Under the pieces are notes generated by a model that was not told the origin of the DNA, did no database searches, and worked only from the letters and a program-made list of their open reading frames with translations. The translations under genes and the position numbers were made by a program. A DNA stretch of 64,000 nucleotides from JACJXF01 sp038316435 (GTDB lineage: Bacteria; Bacteroidota; Bacteroidia; Bacteroidales; GCA-2748055). Position 1 is the stretch's first letter; each line of letters opens with the position of its first letter. The stretch is from positions 1 to 64,000 of the forward strand of contig JBBQAQ010000004.1 in assembly GCA_038316435.1 (NCBI GenBank). Direction: 5' to 3'. This document shows, in pieces, positions 1-9,028 of the stretch.

Positions 1-108
1 ACTTTACCCAAAGATTTTACATTTCAGGAACTTTCACTGCACTTGAGTGGCATTGGTTACGTGGATATACCCATATTTTGCAAATTCCGCCTAATTAGAT
101 TTAGCTAA
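1..108 (+). other. possible C-terminal end of a gene entering from the left edge
   Basis: Frame 1 is open from the first base to a TAA at 106-108, giving about 35 residues with no start codon. I do not recognise the peptide. It could be the tail of a gene that starts outside the window, or a chance open frame in AT-rich DNA. The 142 bases that follow, up to the next gene, are AT-rich and show nothing I can name. Confidence 0.2.
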
Positions 109-250
109 ACTCAAGGAAATTAACTTTTAACTATCCGTATATTTAAAAGAATATCTCTATTCATGATATTATATTTAACTTTATTTCCTCTAAACTTTAT
201 GTATTTATAATGACTTCCAATTTAGCAAATACTAACCAAATAAGTTTTTA

Positions 251-2200
251 ATGACAGAAGAAAACACCATAAAAAATTTTATATCCTCTCTGACAAAAGA
301 ACAGAGATGGCATGGAAACCACAATGAAAATAATAATCAGGTTTACCTTATAGCAGGACGCTTATCGATGATCTATGAAAAGGGTAACCTTCGGTATATT
401 TCAGCAGGTAACAATGAACTGATAAGAATGATTTATTCCGCTGTCAGGATCGAAGGTTGGCTGACTGTATCTCCAGTAATTACCGAAGAAAAGATCGAGA
501 AATATCAGGATTCATTTCTTATTACATACCAGTGTTTTTATAAAATGGGAGAAGCCGAATTCCGGGCTAATTTTAGAATTGAAGGCAAGAGTGACAGTAC
601 TCTGATTTTCAGCTTTGATGGCGAGGCTTTGAGCGCGTTCAGGAAGAATCGGATCGGATTATGTCTATTACATCCGCTGGAAGAGTGTTGCGGGAAGAAT
701 TGTATCATTACACATGCTGACAATTCCACAGAAACTTTGCAGTTTCCTGCTCGCATTGTAGCTCATCAACCTTTCGTTGATATAAAAGGAATGAAATGGA
801 AAGTGTCGGGAACTGATTGTTCAGTTTCCTTTTCAGGGGATATTTTTGAGACTGAAGATCAGCGTAACTGGACAGATGCTTCATTCAAGACCTATTCTAC
901 ACCTTTAAATATTCCATATCCGGTAACAATAAAAAAAGGAGATACGGTTTCACAGAGTATTGAGTTTAAAGTTACATCTGATCAAAAGAATGAGCAGCTG
1001 AACTCTGAATTTATTAATCTGAGCCTGTTGCCTGATCAGAAATCCGATATGCCACGCATCGGAATCGGAAGGTCAACCCGCCCCGAACCAATTACAGGTA
1101 ATGAAGTCGGAGTACTTAAGAATATCCCTTTTGATCATTACAGGGCAGATCTTTATCTATTTGAACCAGAATGGAAGACTACTGCACATAAGGCTATTAA
1201 TGAGGCTATTAGACTGGATTACGCTTTGGAATTCGCTCTTGTTTTTGATGAAAATGCCATTATGCAGATCAATGATTTTATTGACTTGTTAAAGGAATAT
1301 CAAACCAGAATAGCCCTCTTCACGATCTACCATAAAACTTCTAAGTCAACTCCTGATGAACTAACCGATACAATAGCTCCTTTGCTGAAGAGTGCTTTCC
1401 CCAAGGTAAAAATCTGTTGCGGTACCAATGCAAATTTCGCTCAGTTGAACCGAAGCCGGCCCGAATCAATTCATAATGATTACATCTGCTATTCAATTCA
1501 TCCCCAGGAACATGCCTCTGATAATTTAACTCTTATTGAAAATATTCAGGCACAGTCGTATTCTGTAGAATCTGCTAAGGCATTTTCAGGTGGAAAAGAA
1601 CTTTGGATTTCTCCTATAAATATTCAACGCAGGTTCAATGCCAATTCAGAAAATTTCGAAAAAGCTCTATCAACTGAAAACTTTCCCCCACAGGCCGACA
1701 GTCGGATGATGTCGCTTTTCGGTGCATGCTGGACAGCCGGAAGTCTTAAATATATGCTGGAGTCAGGAATACAGGGATTAACTTTTTATGAAACCGTGGG
1801 TGAAAGAGGAATATTTCAGGGGGACTTTGATTCACGATGGCTCGATGAATTTCATTCGGTAAAGGGAATGCTTTTTCCTTTGTACCATGTATTCAGATAT
1901 CTTCTGATGAACAAGGATTTTAGAGTAATAAAAAGTAAAAGTTCCAATCCACTTAAAGTCGATATCCTATCCATTTCTGACGGGCTGAATCTGAAGACTA
2001 TTATTATTAATTTCACGGAGGATGTTAAAAAAGTGAAACCTCAATGGAACATTGAAAATAAGATGATGATACAGTTGAATTCAGATACTTATTTTGATGC
2101 TGCTTACAACAAAAACTGGATTGAAACAGCCAATAGATTTAAACTGACACCTGAATCAATTATTACTTTAGCTCCATTTTCAGTTAGCTTTATTGAATGA
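251..2200 (+). CDS. apnL: D-apionate lactonase (apionolactonase), ApnL family
   Basis: Predicted to hydrolyse D-apionolactone to D-apionate, the second step of oxidative apiose catabolism. The protein is 649 residues, has no signal peptide and is probably cytoplasmic. I recognise the family from the run NWTDASFKTYSTP near residue 210 and the conserved HQPFVDIKGM stretch just before it. The N-terminal part looks beta-rich, the middle looks like a TIM barrel and a small C-terminal domain follows, which fits the three-part ApnL architecture as I recall it. It is the first gene of a same-strand locus with apsD, apnO and an oiaC candidate, which strongly supports the call. The regulator follows 42 bases later. 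Start ATG at 251. Recognition is by motif memory and context, not by alignment. Confidence 0.75.
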   Translation: MTEENTIKNFISSLTKEQRWHGNHNENNNQVYLIAGRLSMIYEKGNLRYISAGNNELIRMIYSAVRIEGWLTVSPVITEEKIEKYQDSFLITYQCFYKMGEAEFRANFRIEGKSDSTLIFSFDGEALSAFRKNRIGLCLLHPLEECCGKNCIITHADNSTETLQFPARIVAHQPFVDIKGMKWKVSGTDCSVSFSGDIFETEDQRNWTDASFKTYSTPLNIPYPVTIKKGDTVSQSIEFKVTSDQKNEQLNSEFINLSLLPDQKSDMPRIGIGRSTRPEPITGNEVGVLKNIPFDHYRADLYLFEPEWKTTAHKAINEAIRLDYALEFALVFDENAIMQINDFIDLLKEYQTRIALFTIYHKTSKSTPDELTDTIAPLLKSAFPKVKICCGTNANFAQLNRSRPESIHNDYICYSIHPQEHASDNLTLIENIQAQSYSVESAKAFSGGKELWISPINIQRRFNANSENFEKALSTENFPPQADSRMMSLFGACWTAGSLKYMLESGIQGLTFYETVGERGIFQGDFDSRWLDEFHSVKGMLFPLYHVFRYLLMNKDFRVIKSKSSNPLKVDILSISDGLNLKTIIINFTEDVKKVKPQWNIENKMMIQLNSDTYFDAAYNKNWIETANRFKLTPESIITLAPFSVSFIE

Positions 2201-2242
2201 AGCATTTATCTTTACGCCCAATTTACTGATTTTAGTATCCCA

Positions 2243-3253
2243 ATGAAATTAAATATCAGAATATCCGGAAAATCAGGAACTCCTAAATATGAGCAACTTG
2301 TAAATGAGATAATACGACATATCCGTGCAAAACGATTGGTGCTTGGTGATCAAGTTCCTTCAATTCATGAAATCTGCAATAACTATGATATATCCAGAGA
2401 TACTGTAGTAATTGCCTATAACGAACTAAAATCCAGAGGGATCATCAGTCCAAAACATGGAAAAGGATTTTATGTATCCTCAACCTCAATTCAAAACAAG
2501 CTCAAAATACTATTACTATTTGATGCCATGAACAGCTACAAAGAGGTGCTGTACAGATCTTTAGTAACTAGTCTGGGAACTGACTACAGTGCAGATATTT
2601 TCTTTCATTATTACAACCTCAGGATATTTGAACAGCTAATATCTAATAACCTCAACAAATACGGCTATTTTGTAATTATGCCCCATTTCAATGAAGATGT
2701 TTCAGAAATAGTTAAAACTATTCCACGAGAGAAACTGCTTATAATTGACAAAGATATCCAAACTCTCAATGAAGGATATGCTGCAATATTCCAGAATTTC
2801 GAGAGCGATGTATTCGAAGCTATGAAAAAAGCTCTGCCCCTTCTAAGTAAATACACCAACTTCAAGTTTATTTCAAACCATAACTTCCAGTTTATTCCTA
2901 CCGGTATGGAACGGGGCTTTATCAGATTCTGCAAAGATTATAACATCCCCCATAAAGTATTTGAAAATATAAGCTCCGCATCACCTGAAAAAGGCGATGC
3001 ATTCCTCGCCATTTCTGATCAGGATCTTATCGACCTAATAAAGATTTGCATGAAAAACAATTGGGAACCAGGAAAAGATATTGGTATAATCTCCTACGAT
3101 GAAACACCTCTAAAAGAGATTTTAGCAGGTGGAATTTCGGTGATATCAACCGATTTTGCCGGAATGGGAAAAACTGCTGCCCAAATGATAAAGAACAGAG
3201 TCTTCGAAAAGATAGAAAATCCATGCATCTTCCTACCAAGAAAATCATTGTAG
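2243..3253 (+). CDS. GntR-family transcriptional regulator with sugar-binding-like C-terminal domain
   Basis: A 336-residue regulator. Residues about 10-75 form a GntR winged helix (PKYEQLVNEIIRHIRAKRL, then PSIHEICNNYDISRDTV, then the wing GIISPKHGKGFYV). The remainder resembles a periplasmic-binding-protein/LacI-type effector domain (KDIGIISYDETPLKEILAGG near the C-terminus). Regulators of this layout in Bacteroidota often control sugar catabolism. Its place between the lactonase and the transporter suggests it senses apiose or an apiose-derived metabolite and controls this locus; that is inference. The ATG at 2243 is chosen because the winged helix starts almost at once. The spacing of 42 bases from apnL suggests co-transcription. 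Confidence 0.85.
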   Translation: MKLNIRISGKSGTPKYEQLVNEIIRHIRAKRLVLGDQVPSIHEICNNYDISRDTVVIAYNELKSRGIISPKHGKGFYVSSTSIQNKLKILLLFDAMNSYKEVLYRSLVTSLGTDYSADIFFHYYNLRIFEQLISNNLNKYGYFVIMPHFNEDVSEIVKTIPREKLLIIDKDIQTLNEGYAAIFQNFESDVFEAMKKALPLLSKYTNFKFISNHNFQFIPTGMERGFIRFCKDYNIPHKVFENISSASPEKGDAFLAISDQDLIDLIKICMKNNWEPGKDIGIISYDETPLKEILAGGISVISTDFAGMGKTAAQMIKNRVFEKIENPCIFLPRKSL

Positions 3254-3328
3254 GATTTCGAATTTAATACTCCCGACTCCCAACCTAAAAAAACTTTTCT
3301 TCTTAGTGTAAATATTTCAGAAATTGTA

Positions 3329-3336
3329 TATATTTG
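3329..3336 (+). promoter_or_regulatory. candidate -7 promoter box TATATTTG upstream of the sugar transporter
   Basis: TATATTTG matches the Bacteroidota -7 consensus TAnnTTTG and lies 74 bases before the transporter start. No convincing TTTG -33 element is seen at the usual spacing. If it is active, the transporter, apiosidase and downstream enzymes could be transcribed separately from apnL and the regulator. Confidence 0.4.
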
Positions 3337-3409
3337 CCATAACAGTACATAACACCTAAATTGTTATCCGTATTTAAGATATATAGTTTAAACCCTAATC
3401 TGAATAAAA

Positions 3410-4411
3410 ATGATACTTGTCCAGAATTATACACTTGCAGTTCTTCTCTGTGCAGTTGCAATGATTTGCTGGGGTTCGTGGCAGAACACCCAGAACCTTA
3501 TCGGTAAATCTTGGAGATTTGAACATTACTACTGGGATTTCTCAATTGGAATCCTCTTGTTTGCCCTTCTGATGGCATTCACTTTCGGAAGTATTGGCAG
3601 CGAGGGCCGGAGTTTTATCCCTGATCTTCAACAGGCTGATCCGAAGAATCTATTATCAGCTGTCATTGGAGGAGTGATATGGAATTTAGGCACACTACTC
3701 CTCGTTGCTGCAATATCAATATCAGGTATGTCGGTTGCATTTCCAATAGGTGGAGGAATAGGATGGACACTCGGGATACTCATTAATTATATAGGGAAAC
3801 CTGAAGGAAATCCAATATTTCTTTTCCTAGGAACTGCCTTTATTGTCATTGCTATTATAATGAGTATGCAATCTTATAAAAAACTTGCTGCACATCAGAA
3901 AAAGCCAACACTGAAGGGTATATTACTCTCAGTTTCAGCCGGCTTATGCATTGCCTTCTTTTACAGGTTCGTTGCTTCATCTATGGCAACAGATTTTTCA
4001 CCTGCCGATGCTGGTAAGCTAAGTTCATATACTGCAGTAGTGCTTTTCTCAATTGGTGCGTTAGTATGCACAGCACTTGTTAATCCGATATTTATGTCGA
4101 AACCTGTTCAGGGCGAACCGGTTAGAATGAAAGAATGGTTCAGCGCATCATCGCGCACTCATCTACTGGGAATGCTTGGAGGAGCAATCTGGTGCCTCGG
4201 TAATTCGGTAAGCTTTATGTCGGTTGGGGCAGCAAGCCCTGCAATATCTTACGGATTAAGCAATTCTGCGCCTGTTGTGGCAGCGATATGGGGAATATTT
4301 GTTTGGAAAGAGTTTAAGGATGCTCCAAAAGGAACAAATCTGTTACTAAGCCTAATGTTCGCTTGCTACCTTATCGGGTTGGGTTTGATTGTGTATTCAA
4401 GATTTGCATAA
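3410..4411 (+). CDS. RhaT-like (DMT/GRP superfamily) sugar transporter, probable apiose importer
   Basis: A 333-residue integral membrane protein with about ten hydrophobic helices. It resembles the L-rhamnose/proton symporter RhaT and related sugar permeases (CWGSWQNTQNL at the start, then GGVIWNLGTLLLVAAI and its internal echo GGAIWCLGNSVSFMSVG, the duplicated half expected of DMT-type carriers). It lies between the regulator and the secreted apiosidase, so D-apiose is the most economical substrate. Branched aldotetrose uptake by this family is inference from position. Start ATG at 3410. A structured intergenic element (4419-4481) separates it from the next gene. Confidence 0.75.
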   Translation: MILVQNYTLAVLLCAVAMICWGSWQNTQNLIGKSWRFEHYYWDFSIGILLFALLMAFTFGSIGSEGRSFIPDLQQADPKNLLSAVIGGVIWNLGTLLLVAAISISGMSVAFPIGGGIGWTLGILINYIGKPEGNPIFLFLGTAFIVIAIIMSMQSYKKLAAHQKKPTLKGILLSVSAGLCIAFFYRFVASSMATDFSPADAGKLSSYTAVVLFSIGALVCTALVNPIFMSKPVQGEPVRMKEWFSASSRTHLLGMLGGAIWCLGNSVSFMSVGAASPAISYGLSNSAPVVAAIWGIFVWKEFKDAPKGTNLLLSLMFACYLIGLGLIVYSRFA

Positions 4412-4418
4412 TATTTAG

Positions 4419-4481
4419 CTTGGTGTCCAGGTGGCAAAACAGTTCGCCACCAATCTGCCAGTTGGCGGACAATACACCAAG
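4419..4481 (+). promoter_or_regulatory. structured intergenic element, possible three-way-junction RNA before the apiosidase gene
   Basis: CTTGGTGT (4419-4426) is the exact reverse complement of ACACCAAG (4474-4481). Inside lie two more hairpins: GGTGGC (4430-4435) with GCCACC (4446-4451), and GCCA (4457-4460) with TGGC (4463-4466). Two further G-C pairs (4427-4428 with 4467-4468) can extend the outer stem. There is no U-tract, so it is not a plain terminator. It could be an RNA processing or stability element, an attenuator, or a DNA repeat. It matches no riboswitch class I know. Confidence 0.5.
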
Positions 4482-4522
4482 GATATCCAAAAGAAATAAC
4501 CATTAAGAAACATCAACCCTTC

Positions 4523-5959
4523 ATGAAAAAAACTATTTTATTTCTTTTTATCAGCCTCATGTTCTACAATTCATCCAACTCACAGGAAAATCCCTGGAAA
4601 GGAAAATCTGTAGATTTAAGTCATGGAAAACTTAAGGTCTCTGACAATAAACATTTTCTTGTATTTGAAGACGGAACTCCGTTTTTTTACCTTGGGGATA
4701 CCGGCTGGGAGCTCTTTCACCGCCTTAACAAGGATGAAACCGAAAAGTACCTCGAAAACCGTCGGGCTAAAGGCTTTACAGTTATTCAGGCGGTTGCACT
4801 TGCTGAACTGGATGGTATCAATACTCCAAATGCTGAAGGGAATAAACCGCTGATCAACAATGATCCTCTGAAACTGAATGAAGCCTATTGGAAACATGTG
4901 GATTGGGTTATAAATAAGGCGGCTGAAAAAGGAATTTTTATAGGATTCCTGCCTACCTGGGGAGATAAATGGAACAAGAAATGGGGAGAAGGTCCGCAGA
5001 TTTTCAATCCTGAGAATGCAAAATCTTACGGGAAAATTATTGGTGAACGATATAGAAATTTTCCGAATATTATTTGGATTCTGGGTGGCGACCGTCCAGT
5101 TGAGGACAGTCTTCAAAGACAGATTATAGTTGGAATGGCAGAGGGATTGAGTGAAGGTGATAATGGTTCTCATCTGATGAGTTTTCATCCTACAGGAGGA
5201 CAAGGATCTGCCCAACTCTTCCAGAATGACAGCTGGTTGGATTTTAATATGAGGCAGAATGGTCATAGCCTGAGCTTTACGGAGCGATATTTCATGACCT
5301 ATGAAGATTATCAGCTGACTCCCGTTAAACCAGTTATTGACGCTGAACCAGTATATGAAGATCATCCCATTAACTTCAACCCCGATCAACACGGCCATTC
5401 AACTGCAGCAGATGTAAGAAGACCACTTTACTGGGATTTATTCACTGGCGCATGCGGTCATACTTATGGACATCACTCAGTGTGGCAGATGTGGTCACCC
5501 GACAAATATCCAATTAACCGGCCACTTATGCCATGGTACGAAGCAATCGATCAGCAGGGAGCATGTCAAATGATGTACGGCCGACTTCTTATTGAATCAA
5601 GACCAATTCTCACAAGAATTCCGGATAGTTCGATAATCGTTTCTGATAAAATAGTAACATCCGTCCCGGGTGCAGGCTCATACAGGTTTTCAGCCACTCG
5701 TGATCTGGAAGGAAGTTATGCATTTATCTATGCTCCTGTGGGAAGAAAGTTCTCTGTCAGAATGGATGTAATTAAGGGTAAGGATGTTATGGCTTGGTGG
5801 TACAACCCTCGCAACGGAGAAGCTACAAAAATTGCACAATATCCCAATACCGGCACACGAACTTTCAATTCTCCGACATCTGGTGAAAACCTCGATTGGA
5901 TACTCGTACTTGATGATGTATCAAAAAATTATCCAGCACCCGGATCAAGAAAAAAATGA
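4523..5959 (+). CDS. secreted GH140-type apiosidase (DUF4038-like glycoside hydrolase)
   Basis: A 478-residue protein with a signal peptide (about residues 1-20), so it acts outside the cytoplasm. It has the DUF4038 TIM-barrel pattern (DGTPFFYLGDTGWELFHRL near 50-70; NIIWILGGDRP near 182-192) and a small C-terminal beta domain ending in NLDWILVLDD. GH140 enzymes of Bacteroidota cleave apiose linked to the galacturonan backbone of rhamnogalacturonan-II. Asp190 (in GGDRP) and Glu275 (in IDAEP) sit where the catalytic acid pair would be expected; this assignment is inferred. Context with apsD, apnL and apnO makes apiose release far more likely than another activity. The gene ends only one base before the next ATG, so the two are translated together. 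Confidence 0.8.
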   Translation: MKKTILFLFISLMFYNSSNSQENPWKGKSVDLSHGKLKVSDNKHFLVFEDGTPFFYLGDTGWELFHRLNKDETEKYLENRRAKGFTVIQAVALAELDGINTPNAEGNKPLINNDPLKLNEAYWKHVDWVINKAAEKGIFIGFLPTWGDKWNKKWGEGPQIFNPENAKSYGKIIGERYRNFPNIIWILGGDRPVEDSLQRQIIVGMAEGLSEGDNGSHLMSFHPTGGQGSAQLFQNDSWLDFNMRQNGHSLSFTERYFMTYEDYQLTPVKPVIDAEPVYEDHPINFNPDQHGHSTAADVRRPLYWDLFTGACGHTYGHHSVWQMWSPDKYPINRPLMPWYEAIDQQGACQMMYGRLLIESRPILTRIPDSSIIVSDKIVTSVPGAGSYRFSATRDLEGSYAFIYAPVGRKFSVRMDVIKGKDVMAWWYNPRNGEATKIAQYPNTGTRTFNSPTSGENLDWILVLDDVSKNYPAPGSRKK

Positions 5960-5960
5960 A

Positions 5961-6770
5961 ATGAATCTTGGATTATCCTCATATACTTACACTTGGGCTG
6001 TAGGAGTACCCGGTTCACTGCCGGTAAAACCCCTTTCAGCAAAAAGTCTTATCGACAAGGCTTTCTCTTCGGGACTGAAACTTGTTCAGATCGCAGATAA
6101 TCTGCCGCTTGAAAAGTTTAGTAATGAAGAACAGAAGGAATTAAGCAGTTATGCAGCCACTAAATATGTTTCAATTGAAATGGGTGGCCGTGGACTAACA
6201 CCTGAACACACTATAAAGTGCCTTGAAGTTGCAAAAACACTCCATTCACCTATCCTAAGGATGGTTATCGACGGCACCGAATTTGAGCCTGATCTTGAGT
6301 CAGTTATCGGAATTATTCGTGATTTATTACCTGAATTTAAATCCAAAAAAATAAAACTGGCAATAGAAAACCACGATCGTTTCAAAGCCAGAGAATTTGA
6401 AAAAATCATCCAATCGGTAGGAAGCGAATGGATTGGAATTTGTCTCGATTCTGTAAACTCCATGGGTGCAGGAGAAGGATTCGAAACTGTTTCTAAGATA
6501 TTGCTTCCATATACCATAAACCTTCACATAAAAGATTTTTCCATCAGACGGTTGTCTCATAAAATGGGAATTGTAATTGAAGGCAGACCTGCAGGACAAG
6601 GGATGCTGAATATCAAGGAATTAATAAATCAGCTTCATGTTACAAATTCCTGTCAGAGTGCTATCCTTGAATTATGGACACCGCCTGAATCTCAAATTGA
6701 GGACACTCTTAAAAAAGAAGAGCAATGGGCTAATGAAAGTATTCACTATTTAAAAGAACTATTTAAATGA
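5961..6770 (+). CDS. oiaC: xylose-isomerase-like TIM-barrel enzyme, probable 3-oxo-isoapionate decarboxylase
   Basis: A 269-residue protein of the xylose isomerase-like TIM-barrel (AP endonuclease 2) fold. The expected four metal ligands are visible: Glu136 (AIENHDRF), Asp163 (ICLDSVNS), His189 (NLHIKDF) and Glu237 (AILELWTPP). One known D-apionate pathway uses a xylose-isomerase-family decarboxylase, OiaC, to turn 3-oxo-isoapionate into L-erythrulose and CO2, and that is the step missing between the neighbouring apnO and central metabolism. The ATG at 5961 is preferred over an upstream in-frame ATG inside the apiosidase gene because it gives the normal barrel start (LGLSSYTYTWAV). Its stop overlaps the next start (ATGA at 6767). 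An epimerase or isomerase role is the main alternative. Confidence 0.68.
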   Translation: MNLGLSSYTYTWAVGVPGSLPVKPLSAKSLIDKAFSSGLKLVQIADNLPLEKFSNEEQKELSSYAATKYVSIEMGGRGLTPEHTIKCLEVAKTLHSPILRMVIDGTEFEPDLESVIGIIRDLLPEFKSKKIKLAIENHDRFKAREFEKIIQSVGSEWIGICLDSVNSMGAGEGFETVSKILLPYTINLHIKDFSIRRLSHKMGIVIEGRPAGQGMLNIKELINQLHVTNSCQSAILELWTPPESQIEDTLKKEEQWANESIHYLKELFK

Positions 6771-7801
6771 ATAAACAAAAATTTGCCGTTCTCGGCTGCG
6801 GATTCTGGTCGAAATTCCAGATTGGAGCGTGGAGTGAACTTGAAGGAGCGGAACTGGTAGCTGTCTATAACCGCACACTGCCTAAAGCTCAGAAAATTGC
6901 AGAGTATTTTGGAGTTCCTCATGTTTATGACAAGCCCGAGGAACTTTTTGCTGCAGAGAAGCTTGATTTCGTTGATATAATTACCGATGTAGATACCCAT
7001 GCACAGTTTGTTGAAATGGCTGTGAAATATGGTATTAAGCATATAATCTGCCAGAAGCCAATGGCACCAGATTTTGAGACTGCAAAAAGAATGGTGAAAA
7101 TGTGCACCGATGCCGGTGCAAAACTTTATATACACGAGAATTACAGGTGGCAGGCTCCCGTTCGCAGATTTAAGGAGATTATTGATTCAGGTGTTATTGG
7201 TAAGCCCTTTAAAGCCCGCGTTTCGTTTTTATCAGGGTTTCCGGTCTTCGATAACCAACCATTTTTGAAGGAACTCGATCATTTCATTCTTACCGACATG
7301 GGTTCACATATTCTCGATGTGTGCCGGTTCCTTTTCGGAGAATGTGATTCTTTATGGTGCCAGACCAGAGCAATTAATAAAGGAATAAAAGGTGAAGATC
7401 TTGCTGTTTTACAAATGGAGATGAAAAACGGCATGCCCCTCTACACTGAAATGTCCTATGCATCAATAATCGAAAACGATATGTTCTCCACTCTCAATAT
7501 TCTTGTTGAAGGTGAAAATGGGTCGGTTTTTCTGGGACCGAAATTTGTAATAAGGACAACCACAAGAAAGGGAACTGTTTCTGAAACAGTTAATTTCCCA
7601 TCATACAGCTGGGCTGATCCTGACTATATTGTTAATCATGAAAGCGGCATTCATATTAACCGTAATATTCTTAATGCAATAAATGGAAATGGGAAGGCAG
7701 AGAATACCGGTGCTGATAACTTTGAAACAATGAGACTGATATGGGCAAGTTATGAATCTGCTGCAACGGGTAAGAAAATTAAGATTGATGATTTTAAATA
7801 A
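6767..7801 (+). CDS. apsD: D-apiose dehydrogenase, Gfo/Idh/MocA family
   Basis: A 344-residue NAD(P)-dependent dehydrogenase. The N-terminal Rossmann fold carries GCGFWSKFQ (residues 10-18). The family EKP motif appears as CQKP at 95-98, where the Lys and Pro are the conserved pair. The C-terminal alpha/beta substrate domain follows, with MGSHILDVCRFLFGE. Known D-apiose dehydrogenases belong to this family and oxidise D-apiose to D-apionolactone, the substrate of the apnL product in the same locus. Gfo/Idh/MocA proteins vary widely in substrate, so the specific call rests on the apnL-apnO-GH140 context. It overlaps the previous gene by 4 bases, so the two are very likely translationally coupled. 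Confidence 0.75.
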   Translation: MNKQKFAVLGCGFWSKFQIGAWSELEGAELVAVYNRTLPKAQKIAEYFGVPHVYDKPEELFAAEKLDFVDIITDVDTHAQFVEMAVKYGIKHIICQKPMAPDFETAKRMVKMCTDAGAKLYIHENYRWQAPVRRFKEIIDSGVIGKPFKARVSFLSGFPVFDNQPFLKELDHFILTDMGSHILDVCRFLFGECDSLWCQTRAINKGIKGEDLAVLQMEMKNGMPLYTEMSYASIIENDMFSTLNILVEGENGSVFLGPKFVIRTTTRKGTVSETVNFPSYSWADPDYIVNHESGIHINRNILNAINGNGKAENTGADNFETMRLIWASYESAATGKKIKIDDFK

Positions 7802-7826
7802 TTTATCAACTAACACTTAATCTGAT

Positions 7827-8654
7827 ATGACAAAAGTTACTTTAGTAGGAGCTGGAGGCAAAATGGGAATGCGTCTTACCCATAACCTAAAGAATTCGAA
7901 CTATGATATGACCTACCTGGAAATAAGCCAGACTGGTATCGACAAGCTTAAAGAAAAAGGTGTGACAGCAACTCAAACCATGACTAGCATTCCGCTGGCT
8001 GATGTTATTATACTTGCTGTCCCAGATATTGCCCTTCAGAAGGTAACAGCTGAAATAATTCCAATGATGAAAAAAGGAGCTCTTGCTGTAACACTCGATC
8101 CGGCAGCAGCACTTGCTGGAAAGTTGTTTTACAGGGAGAATGTTGCCTGTTTTATCACACACCCCACCCACCCTTCTATCTTTAACTGGGAGCCTGTTGA
8201 AGAGAGCATGAAAGACCATTTTGGGGGAATAGCAGCAAAACAGTCGATTGTTTGCTCCCTTATGAGAGGAACAGAAGCTGATTACAAAACAGGAGAAGAT
8301 CTCGCCAAGGTATTTTACGGACCAGTATTGCGATCCCACAAGATTACTGTAGAACAGATGGGATTACTTGAACCAGCTTTAGTTGAAACACTTGCATCAA
8401 CCTGTGTATATGTAATCAGGCAAGGACTTGATGAGGTTATTAAAAGAGGAGTACCAGCGGATGCCGCCCGGGATTTTTTGTTAGGACACCTTCGTATCCA
8501 GATGGCTGTATTATTCAATGAACTTCCCGGAGCTGTATTTTCTGATGCAGCCAATAAAGCCCTTGAACGAGGTCTCAAAGAGTTCATCAAAGAAGATTGG
8601 CGTAAGGTTTTTGATCCTGAAAATGTTAAAGATCAGATTATTGCAATTACTTAA
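7827..8654 (+). CDS. apnO: D-apionate oxidoisomerase
   Basis: A 275-residue NAD-dependent enzyme with an N-terminal Rossmann fold (LVGAGGKMG, residues 6-14) followed by a helical 6-phosphogluconate-dehydrogenase-like C-terminal domain (VEQMGLLEPALVETLAST; GVPADAARDFLLGHL). ApnO enzymes oxidise and isomerise D-apionate to 3-oxo-isoapionate, which the product of the oiaC candidate would decarboxylate. HPTHPSIFNWEP near residue 112 is a stretch I associate with this family. Start ATG at 7827, 25 bases after apsD, so it is the last gene of the operon. No strong terminator follows. A generic hydroxyacid dehydrogenase is the alternative, made unlikely by the neighbours. Confidence 0.76.
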   Translation: MTKVTLVGAGGKMGMRLTHNLKNSNYDMTYLEISQTGIDKLKEKGVTATQTMTSIPLADVIILAVPDIALQKVTAEIIPMMKKGALAVTLDPAAALAGKLFYRENVACFITHPTHPSIFNWEPVEESMKDHFGGIAAKQSIVCSLMRGTEADYKTGEDLAKVFYGPVLRSHKITVEQMGLLEPALVETLASTCVYVIRQGLDEVIKRGVPADAARDFLLGHLRIQMAVLFNELPGAVFSDAANKALERGLKEFIKEDWRKVFDPENVKDQIIAIT

Positions 8655-8921
8655 ATGCTATTCTAAGCTTAACAGATTAAGTAAATCCAGCTCAAAACGT
8701 TTCGATAACTTTTCTGTCTGCTTCATTTTTATTTTTACAAAACCTTGCAATTCTATATATTACAATGTTTTTTAATTTTTATTAAATTAAGATTACACCT
8801 AAATACTCCATTTAAGTACCCAGGTGTGAGATACTTCTTTTCTGGTTTCAAACTATGCTTGTTTTTTCCCTTTTTCTTTTCTTAGTGTTTAATGTTTCAG
8901 AGGGAATTAAAAATAGATTAG

Positions 8922-9028
8922 TATGATTACCTGCGCGGATGTACGATCCGGAATTGGGACGATTCGTTTGCCTTGATCCGCGAACTAATAAGTTCTATTG
9001 GGCTAGCGCAAGTAATAAACAGCAATGA
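8922..9028 (+). pseudogene. RHS-repeat core remnant
   Basis: Reading from 8922 gives Y-D-Y, then a two-base remainder, then from 8933 A-R-M-Y-D-P-E-L-G-R-F-V-C-L-D-P-R before a TGA at 9026-9028. This is the conserved core motif of RHS/YD-repeat proteins (YDYGARMYDPxLGRF..DP) with a one-base deletion at the glycine codon. No RHS gene body precedes it, so it is a short fossil of a lost polymorphic-toxin or wall-associated gene. The rest of 8655-8921 shows nothing I can name. Confidence 0.6.

Noticed and set aside
4616..5398. 260-residue open frame on the minus strand inside the apiosidase gene
   Set aside because: It is fully opposite a convincing GH140 gene, has no domain I recognise and reads as an antisense shadow.
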